64,000 bases of DNA from Paracoccus seriniphilus. GTDB taxonomy: Bacteria > Pseudomonadota > Alphaproteobacteria > Rhodobacterales > Rhodobacteraceae. Below are positions 55,591 to 64,000 of the stretch, in pieces. Every line of letters begins with the position of its first letter. The first letter of the stretch is position 1. The translations under genes were made by a program, and so were the position numbers. The stretch is taken from contig NZ_CP067129.1 in assembly GCF_028553745.1 (NCBI RefSeq), positions 1,222,501 through 1,286,500 on the forward strand. The letters are read 5' to 3'. Under the pieces are notes generated by a model, which was not told the origin of the DNA, searched no databases, and saw only the letters and a list, made by a program, of their open reading frames with translations.

Positions 55591-56607
55591 GTGATGACGA
55601 ATTTGAATGTGGACCCGGCCAGACTGGCTGCGAATGTGATCGATGCAGTTGCGATCGGACGCAACGAAGGCAAAAGACTGGTCGAATGCCTGGCTTCGCT
55701 GCAGCGCGCAGGCGTGCGCAGGATCGTCTATGTCGACAGCGGTTCGACCGATGGCAGCCTGCTTGCCGCCGAAGCTGCTGGCGCGATGGTGGTGCAACTG
55801 GACATGAGCCAGCCCTTTACTGCCGCCCGGGCGCGCAATGCCGGGCTGGCCCGATTGCTGGAGATGGATGATCCCGCGGAATTCGTGCAGATGATTGACG
55901 GGGATTGCGTTCTGCGAAGTTCTTGGCTGCCTTTGGCGCAGGATTTCCTGAAGAGCAACCCGCGCGCGGTGGCTGTTTGCGGGCGCCGGCGCGAATCCGC
56001 GGCCGCTGCCAGCGTTTACAACAGGTTGTGTGATGTCGAATGGGACACGCCGGTTGGCAAGGCGCTGGCCTGCGGGGGGGATGCCCTGTTTCGCATGTCC
56101 GCCTTGGCGGCTGCTGGCGGATATCGTGCCGATCTGATCGCCGGAGAGGAACCCGAGCTTTGTGTCAGATTGCGTCAGTCCGGGGGCGAGATATGGCGCC
56201 TGGACGGTGAAATGACCCTGCATGATGCGGCCATGACCCGGTTTTCCCAATGGTGGCGACGCAGCCGCCGCGCCGGCTATGCCTTTGCCGAAGGTGCCGC
56301 CCTGCATGGTGCCCCGCCAGAGCGGCACTGGGTTGCCCAGACCCGCCGCGCGGTGGTCTGGGGCGCGGTGCTGCCGGTTCTGGCCTTTCTTCTGCTATGG
56401 ATTGCCCCGGCGCTGGCCCTGTTGGTCCTGCTGATCTATCCGGCGCAGGTGTTGCGCCTGGCGGCGCGGCGAGGGCTGTCGAAAGGCACATCCTGGGAGG
56501 TTGCCCTCTTCACCGTGCTGGGAAAATTTCCCGAAGCCCTGGGCGTGCTGTCATATTGGCTCAACCGGCTGCGGGGCCGCCATGGTCGCCTGATCGAATA
56601 CAAATAG
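55591..56607 (+). CDS. Family 2 glycosyltransferase
   Basis: A 338-residue processive-type GT2. The nucleotide-sugar fold covers residues ~18-230 with AVAIGRNEGKRLVECLASL, YVDSGSTDGSL, MIDGDCVLRSSWL (the DxD equivalent) and GEEPELCVRLRQSGGEIWRLD. Membrane segments near residues 255-295 (VVWGAVLPVLAFLLLWIAPALALLVLLI) anchor it. It probably adds one sugar of the repeat unit. A GTG at 55591 is followed directly by an ATG; either may start translation. The gene is divergent from the CpsD-like gene across an AT-rich 150-base gap. Confidence 0.88.
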   Translation: MMTNLNVDPARLAANVIDAVAIGRNEGKRLVECLASLQRAGVRRIVYVDSGSTDGSLLAAEAAGAMVVQLDMSQPFTAARARNAGLARLLEMDDPAEFVQMIDGDCVLRSSWLPLAQDFLKSNPRAVAVCGRRRESAAAASVYNRLCDVEWDTPVGKALACGGDALFRMSALAAAGGYRADLIAGEEPELCVRLRQSGGEIWRLDGEMTLHDAAMTRFSQWWRRSRRAGYAFAEGAALHGAPPERHWVAQTRRAVVWGAVLPVLAFLLLWIAPALALLVLLIYPAQVLRLAARRGLSKGTSWEVALFTVLGKFPEALGVLSYWLNRLRGRHGRLIEYK

Positions 56608-56611
56608 GGGG

Positions 56612-57367
56612 TCAGCGCGCGCGACGTTGCTTCAGGGCATTCATTGCCTCGGCAGGCAGGATCGCGGCGCAACGTGCATATCGCGGGGCCAGCCGCCGGG
56701 GCGAAGACAGCATGCGCCAGACCCATTCCATCGCGATTCGGCGCACCCATCGCGGCGCGCGTTGCTGGTTGCCGGCCAGAAAGTCCAGACCGGCCCCGAT
56801 CGAGGCAAAACCGATCTCTGGTGCCTCGATGCGTCCACGCGCGGCCAGACGCTCTTGCTTGGGGGCCCCCAGCGCAATGAAACACAGCCGCGCCCCGCTG
56901 TCGCGAAGCTGATGCAGGACCTCGGCACCAGCGGCGGATTCGGGATCAAACCCCATGGGCGGGGCAATGCAGGCGGCGATCGTGATGCCGGGCACATTCT
57001 TGCGGATATGTGCAGCGGCACCTTCAAGCGCCTCGGGCGTGCTGCCGACCAGCGCAAGCGGGACATCTTCGGCGGCGGCAAGCCGGGCCAGCGGCATCAC
57101 CAGGTCCGAGCCGGGCACCAGAGCCAGGGATTCTCCGGCAAGGCGGGACAGCCAGATGATCGGGTTGCCATCTGCGACGACCAGATCCTGTGCCGCATAG
57201 GCCTGACGAAAGCCGCCATCCTGGCGCAGCTTGACCAGATGATCCAGGTTGATGGTCGCCAGGGCAAAGCCCTGATGCGCGCGAAATCGCCGGGTCACTT
57301 CCTCCATCAGGCTGGGCTGGTCGGGCATGTTCACGCGAATGACGTGGTCTTCATAGGTAAAATTCAT
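56612..57367 (-). CDS. WecG/TagA/CpsF family glycosyltransferase (GT26)
   Basis: A 251-residue glycosyltransferase. FALATINLDHLVKLRQDGGFRQAY, LVVADGNPIIWLSRLAG, and LCFIALGAPKQERLAARGRIE are the GT26 signatures, with the threonine/asparagine and aspartate catalytic motifs in place. It adds a sugar to a lipid-linked intermediate. It converges with the GT2 gene (4-base gap) and is divergent from the polymerase-like gene. Confidence 0.9.
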   Translation of the reverse strand: MNFTYEDHVIRVNMPDQPSLMEEVTRRFRAHQGFALATINLDHLVKLRQDGGFRQAYAAQDLVVADGNPIIWLSRLAGESLALVPGSDLVMPLARLAAAEDVPLALVGSTPEALEGAAAHIRKNVPGITIAACIAPPMGFDPESAAGAEVLHQLRDSGARLCFIALGAPKQERLAARGRIEAPEIGFASIGAGLDFLAGNQQRAPRWVRRIAMEWVWRMLSSPRRLAPRYARCAAILPAEAMNALKQRRAR

Positions 57368-57532
57368 ACTGTGGGCCGCCCTGAAAGAGTCACTGCGCCT
57401 GAAAACTGATCACATTCCAACCATTGTCTGGCACTTTAGACCGCGTTGGACAAGTCGTTGGCGTTTGTCAGAACCCGCCCATGTGCTAAGGAAGGGAATG
57501 TAACCAGTTCATCTCTCCGGCGATTTTTTCAC

Positions 57533-58984
57533 ATGCCCAACAGTCTCGCATTTCTCATGATGACCAGCTGGCCCTTGGTCACGCTGGCCATGTATCTGCG
57601 CATGCCGGCGAAATCTGCGGTGATCTGGTCGATCCTGCTGGGTTATCTGGTGCTGCCGGCGGGAATGGTGCTGGATCTGCCCGCCTTGCCGGGGCTCAGC
57701 AAGCACAGCATCGCCTCGCTGTTCGGCTATCTTTACGCGACGCTGCTACTGGGGCGACGCATCTCCTTCATGCCTGAAGGACGGGTGGGGCGGTTCCTGG
57801 CAATCCTGATCCTGCTGTCGCCATTCCTGACGGTGATCACGAATGGCGACCCCATCTTCATCAACAGTCAGAAGACCTTGCCGGGGCTGCGCCTCTATGA
57901 CGCGGCCTCAATGCTGGTGGGGCAGCTTGGCTTTCTGTGCATATGGGCGTTGGCACGGGAGTTCCTGCGCGACACGGCAACCCTGCGCCAGTTGGTGACG
58001 GCACTGGTCATCGCCTGGCTGTGGTATTCGTTGCCGATGCTGTATGAGGTGCGGATGTCGCCGCAGTTGCATATCCGCATCTATGGCTTCTTCCAGCACG
58101 ATTTCGCGCAGATGATGCGGCAGGGCGGTTTCAGGCCCATCGTCTTTCTGGAGCACGGGCTATGGATTGCCATCCTGACCTCGATGTCGGCGATGCTCTG
58201 CGTGGTTCTGGGGCGCAGTTCACCACCCGATACCGCGCGGCGATACTATATGGCTGCAGCTTATCTGATGGTGGTGCTGATCCTGTGCAAGAGCATGGCC
58301 TCTCTTCTTTATGCGGCGTTGATGATGCCCGCGCTGATTTTTCTCAGCGGCAAGAGACTGGGGCAGATTGCCATGCTGATGGGGGTGCTGATCCTCAGCT
58401 ATCCCATCCTGCGCACGCTTGACGTGATCCCGACGGGAACCCTGGTCGAGATGGCCGGTCGCATTTCCGACGAGCGCGCCCAGTCCCTGCAATTCAGGTT
58501 CGAGAATGAAGATGCGTTGCTGCAACACGCGATGGGTCGTCCCTTGTTCGGCTGGGGAGGATGGGAGCGCAGCTCGATCCATGATCCCTTGACCGGAGAG
58601 ACTGTCTCGACCACCGACGGGCTTTGGGTGATTGCCATGGGATACGGAGGATTCGCCGGCTTCATCGCGCAGTTTGGCCTGTTGTGCCTGCCGATCTTCA
58701 TGCTGGGTGGCATTCATCGCCATGCCGGACGCGAGGTCAGCATTCTGGCCGGAGGGGTGGCGGTGGTTCTGGCCGTCAATCTGATCGACCTGCTGCCGAA
58801 TGCGACGATCACCCCGGTGACATGGCTGATCACCGGCGGCTTGCTGGGCTATCTTGAGCAATTGCGCAGGGGTGTGCCTGAAGACGAGACGGTAATGGTT
58901 GCCGCGCCGCGCCGGACGGGCGGGGCCAGGCCATTTGCCGGGCTGGTCGGTCAGTCCCATACCGGTCCGCGCAGCCTGCTTTAG
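57533..58984 (+). CDS. O-antigen ligase/polymerase-like membrane protein
   Basis: A 483-residue inner-membrane protein with about 11-12 hydrophobic segments. A periplasmic loop, MGRPLFGWGGWERSSIHDPLTGETVSTTDGLWV, and the ending LLPNATITPVTWLITGGLLGYL fit the WaaL/Wzy/ExoQ class, which joins polysaccharide units, but similarity is low. A conserved arginine-rich signature could not be assigned. The start is uncertain: the ATG at 57533 is the first start directly before the hydrophobic N-terminus, and a TTG at 57446 is also in frame. No good ribosome site is seen. Confidence 0.7.
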   Translation: MPNSLAFLMMTSWPLVTLAMYLRMPAKSAVIWSILLGYLVLPAGMVLDLPALPGLSKHSIASLFGYLYATLLLGRRISFMPEGRVGRFLAILILLSPFLTVITNGDPIFINSQKTLPGLRLYDAASMLVGQLGFLCIWALAREFLRDTATLRQLVTALVIAWLWYSLPMLYEVRMSPQLHIRIYGFFQHDFAQMMRQGGFRPIVFLEHGLWIAILTSMSAMLCVVLGRSSPPDTARRYYMAAAYLMVVLILCKSMASLLYAALMMPALIFLSGKRLGQIAMLMGVLILSYPILRTLDVIPTGTLVEMAGRISDERAQSLQFRFENEDALLQHAMGRPLFGWGGWERSSIHDPLTGETVSTTDGLWVIAMGYGGFAGFIAQFGLLCLPIFMLGGIHRHAGREVSILAGGVAVVLAVNLIDLLPNATITPVTWLITGGLLGYLEQLRRGVPEDETVMVAAPRRTGGARPFAGLVGQSHTGPRSLL

Positions 58985-59344
58985 GTTGCGCTTCGGTCAG
59001 CGCCTGAATGAAATTGGATCGCAGATATTCGGCAAGAAGAGGGTTCCGTGATACGATCAAGCTGCGGTTTTCAGGCCTGAAGGATGAAAACCTGTCCAAA
59101 GCGGCAGGTTCAAACAAAGGGCTTTGCGAATTAGCTGTTATGTCTGTGTATGAAGGTTGAAGTTGTAAATGGGAATCGCGTTGCTCGCGGCAGTGGCCGC
59201 GCCTTGTCGGCATTTGACGAAATGGTCGCAATTTAAGGGAAATCCGGCTGTTGTCCGTGTTGATCGGGTGACAAGATTGCGTGGGTCGAATTGTCATTTG
59301 GCCAGATGGGGTGCCCAGGGCGGCAATGCGAAACGGGTGACGCG
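58985..59344. other. Long leader region of the polyketide synthase gene
   Basis: 360 bases without a recognised gene. It contains the second lux-box-like palindrome (59090-59109). A long untranslated leader of about 200 bases would follow the predicted transcript start near 59142. The ATG at 59345 is preceded by GGGTGA. Confidence 0.6.
59090..59109. promoter_or_regulatory. lux-box-like palindrome upstream of the polyketide synthase gene
   Basis: ACCTGTCCAAAGCGGCAGGT shares the arms ACCTGTC and GGCAGGT with the site at 52327-52346, with the same 6-base centre spacing. With flanking bases the symmetry extends to AACCTGTC / GGCAGGTT. The match to the LuxR-type operator consensus is close. I infer a quorum-sensing promoter for the polyketide synthase. 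Confidence 0.62.
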
Positions 59345-62300
59345 ATGACAAAACACGATGATCCGCTGCAGGGCCTTGATGGCGCAATCGCCATTACCGG
59401 CATGTCGGCACATCTGCCGGGCGCTGCAGATATCGACCAATATTGGGCCAATCTGCGCGACGGCATCGAATCCATCCGTCATCTTTCGGTGGATGAGCTG
59501 CTCGCCAATGGTGAAAGCCCGGCGCGCCTACGACAGAAGAATTACGTGCCGGCCTCTTCGATTCTTGAAGGCTTCGAACGGTTTGACGCGGATTTTTTCG
59601 GGCTCTCGCCGAAAGAGGCGGCGATCATGGACCCCCAGCATCGCCAGTTCCTGGAATGTGCCTGGGAAGCCTTTGAGAACAGCGGTCATACGCCAGAGGG
59701 TTTCGATGGGCCGATCGGCGTTTTCGCCGGTTGCGGCATGGGCAGCTATTTCTATTTCAATATCTGTTCCAATGCCGATCTGGTCAAGAATACCGGGATG
59801 TTCCTGCTGCGCCATACCGGCAATGACAAGGATTTCCTGTCCACCCGCGTCAGCCATATCTTTGACCTCAAGGGGCCAAGCCTGTCGATCCAGACTGCCT
59901 GTTCGACTTCTCTGGTAGCGGTGCATCAGGCGGCGCAATCGCTGCTGAACGGCGAATGCGACATGGCGTTGGCGGGGGGCGTGACCATCGAACTGCCACA
60001 TGGTCGCGGCTATCTGTTCGAAGACGGCGAGATTCTGTCGCCCGATGGGCATTGCCATGCTTTCGACCATCGCGCGCAGGGCACCGTCTTTGGCTCTGGC
60101 GCAGGCTGCGTGGTGCTGCGTCGGCTGGAGGATGCGATTGCCGATGGCGACCATATCTGGGCCGTGGTGCGTGGCACTGCGGTGAACAACGATGGCTCGG
60201 CCAAGGCCGGTTATCTGGCCCCCTCGGTCGAGGGTCAGGCCCGCGCCATTGCCGAGGCGCAGGCCGTGGCCGGGGTCAATGCCGGAACGGTCGGCTATGT
60301 CGAATGTCACGGCACCGGCACCTATCTGGGAGATCCGATCGAGGTCGCGGCGCTGACGCAGGCCTTTGAAAAGACCACGGATGCCAAGGGCTTTTGCGGC
60401 ATCGGCAGCGTCAAGACCAATATCGGCCATACCGATACGGCGGCAGGCGTCGCCAGTCTGATCAAGGTCAGCATGGCGCTGCATCACGGCCAGATTCCGC
60501 CCTCGCTGGGATATGAGGCGCCCAATCCGGCCATCGACTTTGAAGATTCACCCTTCATGGTGAATGATCGCCTGCGTGACTTCCCGCGTCTGAACGGCGC
60601 GCCGCGTCGTGCCGGAGTGAACAGCCTTGGCGTCGGTGGCACCAATGCGCATGCCGTCGTCGAAGAGGCGCCCGCGCGGGCCGCTTCGGAGGAAAGCGAC
60701 TGGCCCTTCCATCTGCTGGTCCTGTCGGCACGCAGCAAGACCGCGCTGGATCAGGCCTCGTCAAATCTTGCCGCGCATCTGCGGGCCCATCCCGAACAGC
60801 CTCTGGCAGATGTGGCCTGGACGCTGAAGGAGGGTCGTCGCGCCTTTGAGCACCGCCGTGTCCTGGTGGCCCATGATCACGATGAGGCCGCAGCCAAGCT
60901 GGAAGAGGGCGACCCGCGCAAGGTCTTTACCCATCAGGAATTGCCCGAGCCCCCAGAGGTCGTGTTCATGTTCCCCGGCGGCGGCGCGCAATTTGCCGGC
61001 ATGGCCCGCGACCTGTATGAAACCGAACCGGTTTTTCAGGAGTGGATGGATCGCGGACTGGATCATCTGGCTCCCTCGCTGGACTATGATCTGCGGGCGG
61101 TCTGGCTGCCCGAGGCCGAGGATCACGCCGCTGCGGTCGAGCGCCTGAAAAAACCCTCGGTGCAATTGCCGCTGATCATGATCACCGAATATGCGCTGGC
61201 CCAGCTCTGGATGAGTTGGGGCGTGCAGCCCGCGGCCCTGATCGGGCATTCCATGGGCGAAAACACCGCGGCATGTCTGGCCGGCGTGATGTCCTTCGAG
61301 GATTGCATCGGCCTGGTGCATCTGCGCGGACAATTGTTTGACACGATCGCGCCGGGCGGGATGCTGTCGGTGCCGCTGTCGCGTGAAGCCTTGCAGGCCT
61401 ATTGGGCCGATGATCTGGACATGGCCTCGGTCAATGCGCCCGATCTTTGCGTCGTTTCGGGGCCGCAGGCGGCGCTGGACGATCTGGAACAACGGCTGGC
61501 CAGAGATGAGATCGAGGCGCAGCGAATCCAGATCGACATTGCCGCCCACAGCCGGATGCTGGAACCGATCCTGACCCGCTTTGGCGACTATCTGCGCAGC
61601 ATTCCCCTGAATGCGCCGAAACTGCCGGTGATCTCGAACCGGACCGGCCAGCCGCTGACCGCTGCCGAGGCCACCAGCCCCGATTACTGGGTCGCGCATC
61701 TGCGCAATACGGTGAATTTCGCTGATGGGATCGCCTGCCTGACCCAGAGCAAGAATCGCGTCTATCTGGAAGTCGGACCGGGCCGGGCGTTGTCATCGCT
61801 GGCTCAGGCCAATGGCATCCCCTCCAATCAGGTCATGCCCTCGCTGCGCCATCCCGAACAGCAGGTGGCCGATGACGAATGGTTCATCTCGACTCTCGGG
61901 CGCCTCTGGGCGGTCGGGATCGCCGTGGACTGGACCCCGATCTGGGGCGAGGCGCGTCGCAACAGGGTGCCTCTGCCCACCTATCCTTTCCAGCGCAGCA
62001 GCTATTTCATCGAACCGGGGCAGGTCGATCTGCGCCCCGAAGAGGATTGGGCCGAACGCATCGAAGGCGTCGAAAACTGGGGCTGGCAGCCGCATTGGCG
62101 CCCCCGTGCCGCCGAGACCGAGATCGAGGCCGATGATCTTCGGATGGCGGAACCCTGCACATGGCTGGTCTTTGCAGATGAGGCCGGGCTGGCCGAACGT
62201 GCCATTGCCCGTCTGCGTGGTGTGGGCCACAAGGTGATCGAGGTGCGCGCGGGCGATATCTATGCCCAGACCGGCGAGGACAGCTTTACCCTGTCGCCCG

Positions 62301-64000
62301 AACGCGGACGCGAGGATTATGACCGGCTGATTCATGATCTGGTTGCGCAGGGGCTTGCGCCGCAACGGATCGCGCATTTCTGGCTGGTGACCGCCTCGGA
62401 AAATTTCCGTCCCGGATCCAGCTTCTTCCATCGCAATCAGGAACAGGGGTTTTACAGCCTGATGTTCCTGGCGCAGGCCATTGCCGAGGAAAACCTGCCG
62501 CGGCCCATCCATGTCATGGCCGTGACGACCGGTGCCGTGCAGGTGCGCGATGAGGCCTTGCCCTATCCCGAAAAGGCGACCATCGCGGGGCCATTGCGGG
62601 TGATGCCGCGCGAATTGCCGGGGGTGACCTGTTCCTCGCTGGACCTTGCGCTGCCTGCGGGGCGGCGTGCGGATGCGGCGTGGGATGCGCTGACGGATCG
62701 CGTGCTTGAGGAAATGCTGGCGGATGCGGCGAACCTCTCGGCCGCGCTGCGTGGAGAGCGTCGCTATCAGCTGACCTGGCGATCCTTGCCGCTGGAGCAA
62801 CAGGTTACCGGTCTGCCGCAAGCGGCGGTGGTCATGCTGACGGGTGGCTATGGTGGCATCGGGCTGACCGTGGCCGAGCGGCTCGCCCGTGATCTCGGCG
62901 CACGGATCGCACTGATCGGGCGTCGTGCCTTGCCCCCGCGCGATCAATGGGAGCGCATCCTGCGGTCCGCGGCTCCCAATGACGTGATGGCCGGACGCAT
63001 CCGTGGCGTGCAACAGCTTGAAGCGGCAGGGGCAGAGGTCATCTGCCTGTCAGCGGATGTCTGCAACCTGCAGGATATGCAGGCGGCGCGAGACGAGGTC
63101 ATGGCCCGATTTGGCCGGATCGACGCGGTCATTCACGGTGCCGGTGTTGTCGATGATGCACCGATTCTGGCGAAATCATCGGCCAGTGTCGAAAATGTCT
63201 TTGCGCCCAAGGTTCACGGCACCGAGGTTCTGGACAAGGTGTTCCCTGATGGTTCGGTCGGGCATATCGTGGTCTTCAGTTCCACCTCGACCGCCATCGC
63301 GCCTGCGGGGCAGGTCGATTATGTGGCCGCCAATGAGTTCCTGAATGCCTGGGCGAAATCGCGTGCAGGCGGGAAAACCGCCGTCACGGCGATCAACTGG
63401 GGTATCTGGGCCGAGGTCGGCATGGCCGCCGAAGCCTTTGCCACGCCCGAGGTTGCCGAGGTGCAGCCCGTCGATGCGCCCTTGCTGGATGGCGCGACAT
63501 TCGATGCCGATGGAAACCGCATCTTTACCAGCGCGTTCACGACCAAGATGTGGTTGCTGGATGGCCATCGCACCAGGGATGGTCAGGCCTTGGTGCCGGG
63601 CACCGGCTATCTGGACCTGATCGCACAGGCCCTGCGGGCCAATGGCGAGCAGGGCGATTTCCAGATCCGTGATCTGTATTTCTTCCGCCCGCTTTCGGTG
63701 GATGATGGCGCGACGCGGCAGATGCGCCTGTCTCTGACGCGCAATGACGAAGGCTATGCCGTTCAGATCCGCAGCGATGTTCAGGTCGATGGCCGCGTCG
63801 GCTTTGAACTGAACGCTCAGGCGCAGATCAGCTTTGACAAGCCCCCGCAACCCCGGATCGATCTGGCGGAGATTGCCGCGCGCTGCAATCGCGATGTCGA
63901 GGCCGATCCCTCTGGACTGGTCAGCCCGCAAGAGGCGCATCTGCGCTTTGGTCCGCGCTGGCGCGTCCTGCGCCGTCGCAGCCATGGCGCAAACGAAGGT
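59345..64000 (+). CDS. Type I polyketide synthase (KS-AT-KR-DH), partial
   Basis: A large modular or iterative polyketide synthase, cut by the right edge after 1552 residues. Domains in order: ketosynthase at ~12-430 with C186 (TACSTS), H322 (CHGTGT) and H362 (NIGHTD); acyltransferase at ~540-850 with S636 (GHSMGE) and IAAHSRM near 735 at the position that marks extender choice; a structural KR half at ~900-1130; a catalytic ketoreductase with TGGYGGIG at 1166 and Y1326 (VDYVAAN); and a dehydratase start with H1408 (DGHRTRDGQALVPGTGY, one residue longer than the usual H-x3-G). KR before DH is unusual. No ACP is visible before the edge. It probably makes an acyl chain for a glycolipid or polysaccharide decoration. 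Confidence 0.93.
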   Translation, partial: MTKHDDPLQGLDGAIAITGMSAHLPGAADIDQYWANLRDGIESIRHLSVDELLANGESPARLRQKNYVPASSILEGFERFDADFFGLSPKEAAIMDPQHRQFLECAWEAFENSGHTPEGFDGPIGVFAGCGMGSYFYFNICSNADLVKNTGMFLLRHTGNDKDFLSTRVSHIFDLKGPSLSIQTACSTSLVAVHQAAQSLLNGECDMALAGGVTIELPHGRGYLFEDGEILSPDGHCHAFDHRAQGTVFGSGAGCVVLRRLEDAIADGDHIWAVVRGTAVNNDGSAKAGYLAPSVEGQARAIAEAQAVAGVNAGTVGYVECHGTGTYLGDPIEVAALTQAFEKTTDAKGFCGIGSVKTNIGHTDTAAGVASLIKVSMALHHGQIPPSLGYEAPNPAIDFEDSPFMVNDRLRDFPRLNGAPRRAGVNSLGVGGTNAHAVVEEAPARAASEESDWPFHLLVLSARSKTALDQASSNLAAHLRAHPEQPLADVAWTLKEGRRAFEHRRVLVAHDHDEAAAKLEEGDPRKVFTHQELPEPPEVVFMFPGGGAQFAGMARDLYETEPVFQEWMDRGLDHLAPSLDYDLRAVWLPEAEDHAAAVERLKKPSVQLPLIMITEYALAQLWMSWGVQPAALIGHSMGENTAACLAGVMSFEDCIGLVHLRGQLFDTIAPGGMLSVPLSREALQAYWADDLDMASVNAPDLCVVSGPQAALDDLEQRLARDEIEAQRIQIDIAAHSRMLEPILTRFGDYLRSIPLNAPKLPVISNRTGQPLTAAEATSPDYWVAHLRNTVNFADGIACLTQSKNRVYLEVGPGRALSSLAQANGIPSNQVMPSLRHPEQQVADDEWFISTLGRLWAVGIAVDWTPIWGEARRNRVPLPTYPFQRSSYFIEPGQVDLRPEEDWAERIEGVENWGWQPHWRPRAAETEIEADDLRMAEPCTWLVFADEAGLAERAIARLRGVGHKVIEVRAGDIYAQTGEDSFTLSPERGREDYDRLIHDLVAQGLAPQRIAHFWLVTASENFRPGSSFFHRNQEQGFYSLMFLAQAIAEENLPRPIHVMAVTTGAVQVRDEALPYPEKATIAGPLRVMPRELPGVTCSSLDLALPAGRRADAAWDALTDRVLEEMLADAANLSAALRGERRYQLTWRSLPLEQQVTGLPQAAVVMLTGGYGGIGLTVAERLARDLGARIALIGRRALPPRDQWERILRSAAPNDVMAGRIRGVQQLEAAGAEVICLSADVCNLQDMQAARDEVMARFGRIDAVIHGAGVVDDAPILAKSSASVENVFAPKVHGTEVLDKVFPDGSVGHIVVFSSTSTAIAPAGQVDYVAANEFLNAWAKSRAGGKTAVTAINWGIWAEVGMAAEAFATPEVAEVQPVDAPLLDGATFDADGNRIFTSAFTTKMWLLDGHRTRDGQALVPGTGYLDLIAQALRANGEQGDFQIRDLYFFRPLSVDDGATRQMRLSLTRNDEGYAVQIRSDVQVDGRVGFELNAQAQISFDKPPQPRIDLAEIAARCNRDVEADPSGLVSPQEAHLRFGPRWRVLRRRSHGANEG

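Overview
This window is a high-GC alphaproteobacterial chromosome segment. It most likely comes from a non-phototrophic member of the Rhodobacteraceae close to Paracoccus. The support is the local gene order (sspB-fumC-DUF4169-ribbon-helix-helix, hflK-hflC-degP, divergent argP/lysE), the Hedgehog/intein (Hint) domain protein, the PAS_5 protein and the DUF1127 protein. The genus is an inference from gene content, not from a marker search. No insertion sequence, prophage, CRISPR array or rRNA gene was seen. There is one tRNA gene, tRNA-Thr(UGU).

Layout. Positions 1-6.5 kb hold the end of an M32 carboxypeptidase, the proline symporter putP, a strong bidirectional terminator, the reductive pyrimidine-degradation pair preT-preA, and a degenerate sulfotransferase-like protein. 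Positions 6.5-16.3 kb hold an orphan Fe(III)-type ABC permease, tRNA-Thr, a YbjQ protein of lower GC, a Hint protein, a YmdB-like phosphodiesterase, two convergent SLC13 permeases of equal length around a DUF1127 gene, and yebC. Positions 16.3-27.6 kb hold argP/lysE, an EamA transporter, glmU-glmS, a phosphoglycolate-type phosphatase, bfd-bfr, queA, an MFS transporter and lpd. Positions 27.7-42.7 kb hold a penicillin-acylase-family protein lacking its expected nucleophile, a beta-hydroxyacid dehydrogenase, an acyl-CoA ligase, a CHAD protein, the sspB-fumC-DUF4169-RHH operon, an SGNH-like secreted protein, tpiA, two late SUF-system genes, tgt, rnd and a PAS_5 protein. Positions 42.9-52.0 kb hold gmk, a gamma-carbonic anhydrase, a soluble histidine kinase, rpiA, gor, hflK-hflC, a DegP-type protease and a 2Fe-2S ferredoxin.

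The accessory part is 52.1-64.0 kb. It is an exopolysaccharide or glycolipid locus: an ExoY-like priming sugar transferase, a Wzz-like chain-length protein with a separate CpsD-like ATPase, a GT2 and a WecG-type glycosyltransferase, an O-antigen-ligase/polymerase-like membrane protein, and a type I polyketide synthase that runs off the right edge. The polyketide synthase has the unusual order KS-AT-KR-DH.

The most interesting signal is a pair of near-identical 20-bp palindromes (positions 52327-52346 and 59090-59109). They lie in the long leaders of the ExoY-like gene and the polyketide synthase gene and match the lux box bound by LuxR-type quorum-sensing regulators. I infer that polysaccharide priming and polyketide synthesis are co-induced by cell density. 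No luxI or luxR gene lies in the window. Other odd points are a CpsD-like protein without the Walker A lysine, an 18-bp in-frame duplication in the carbonic anhydrase gene, and tandem hairpins ahead of the ymdB-like gene.
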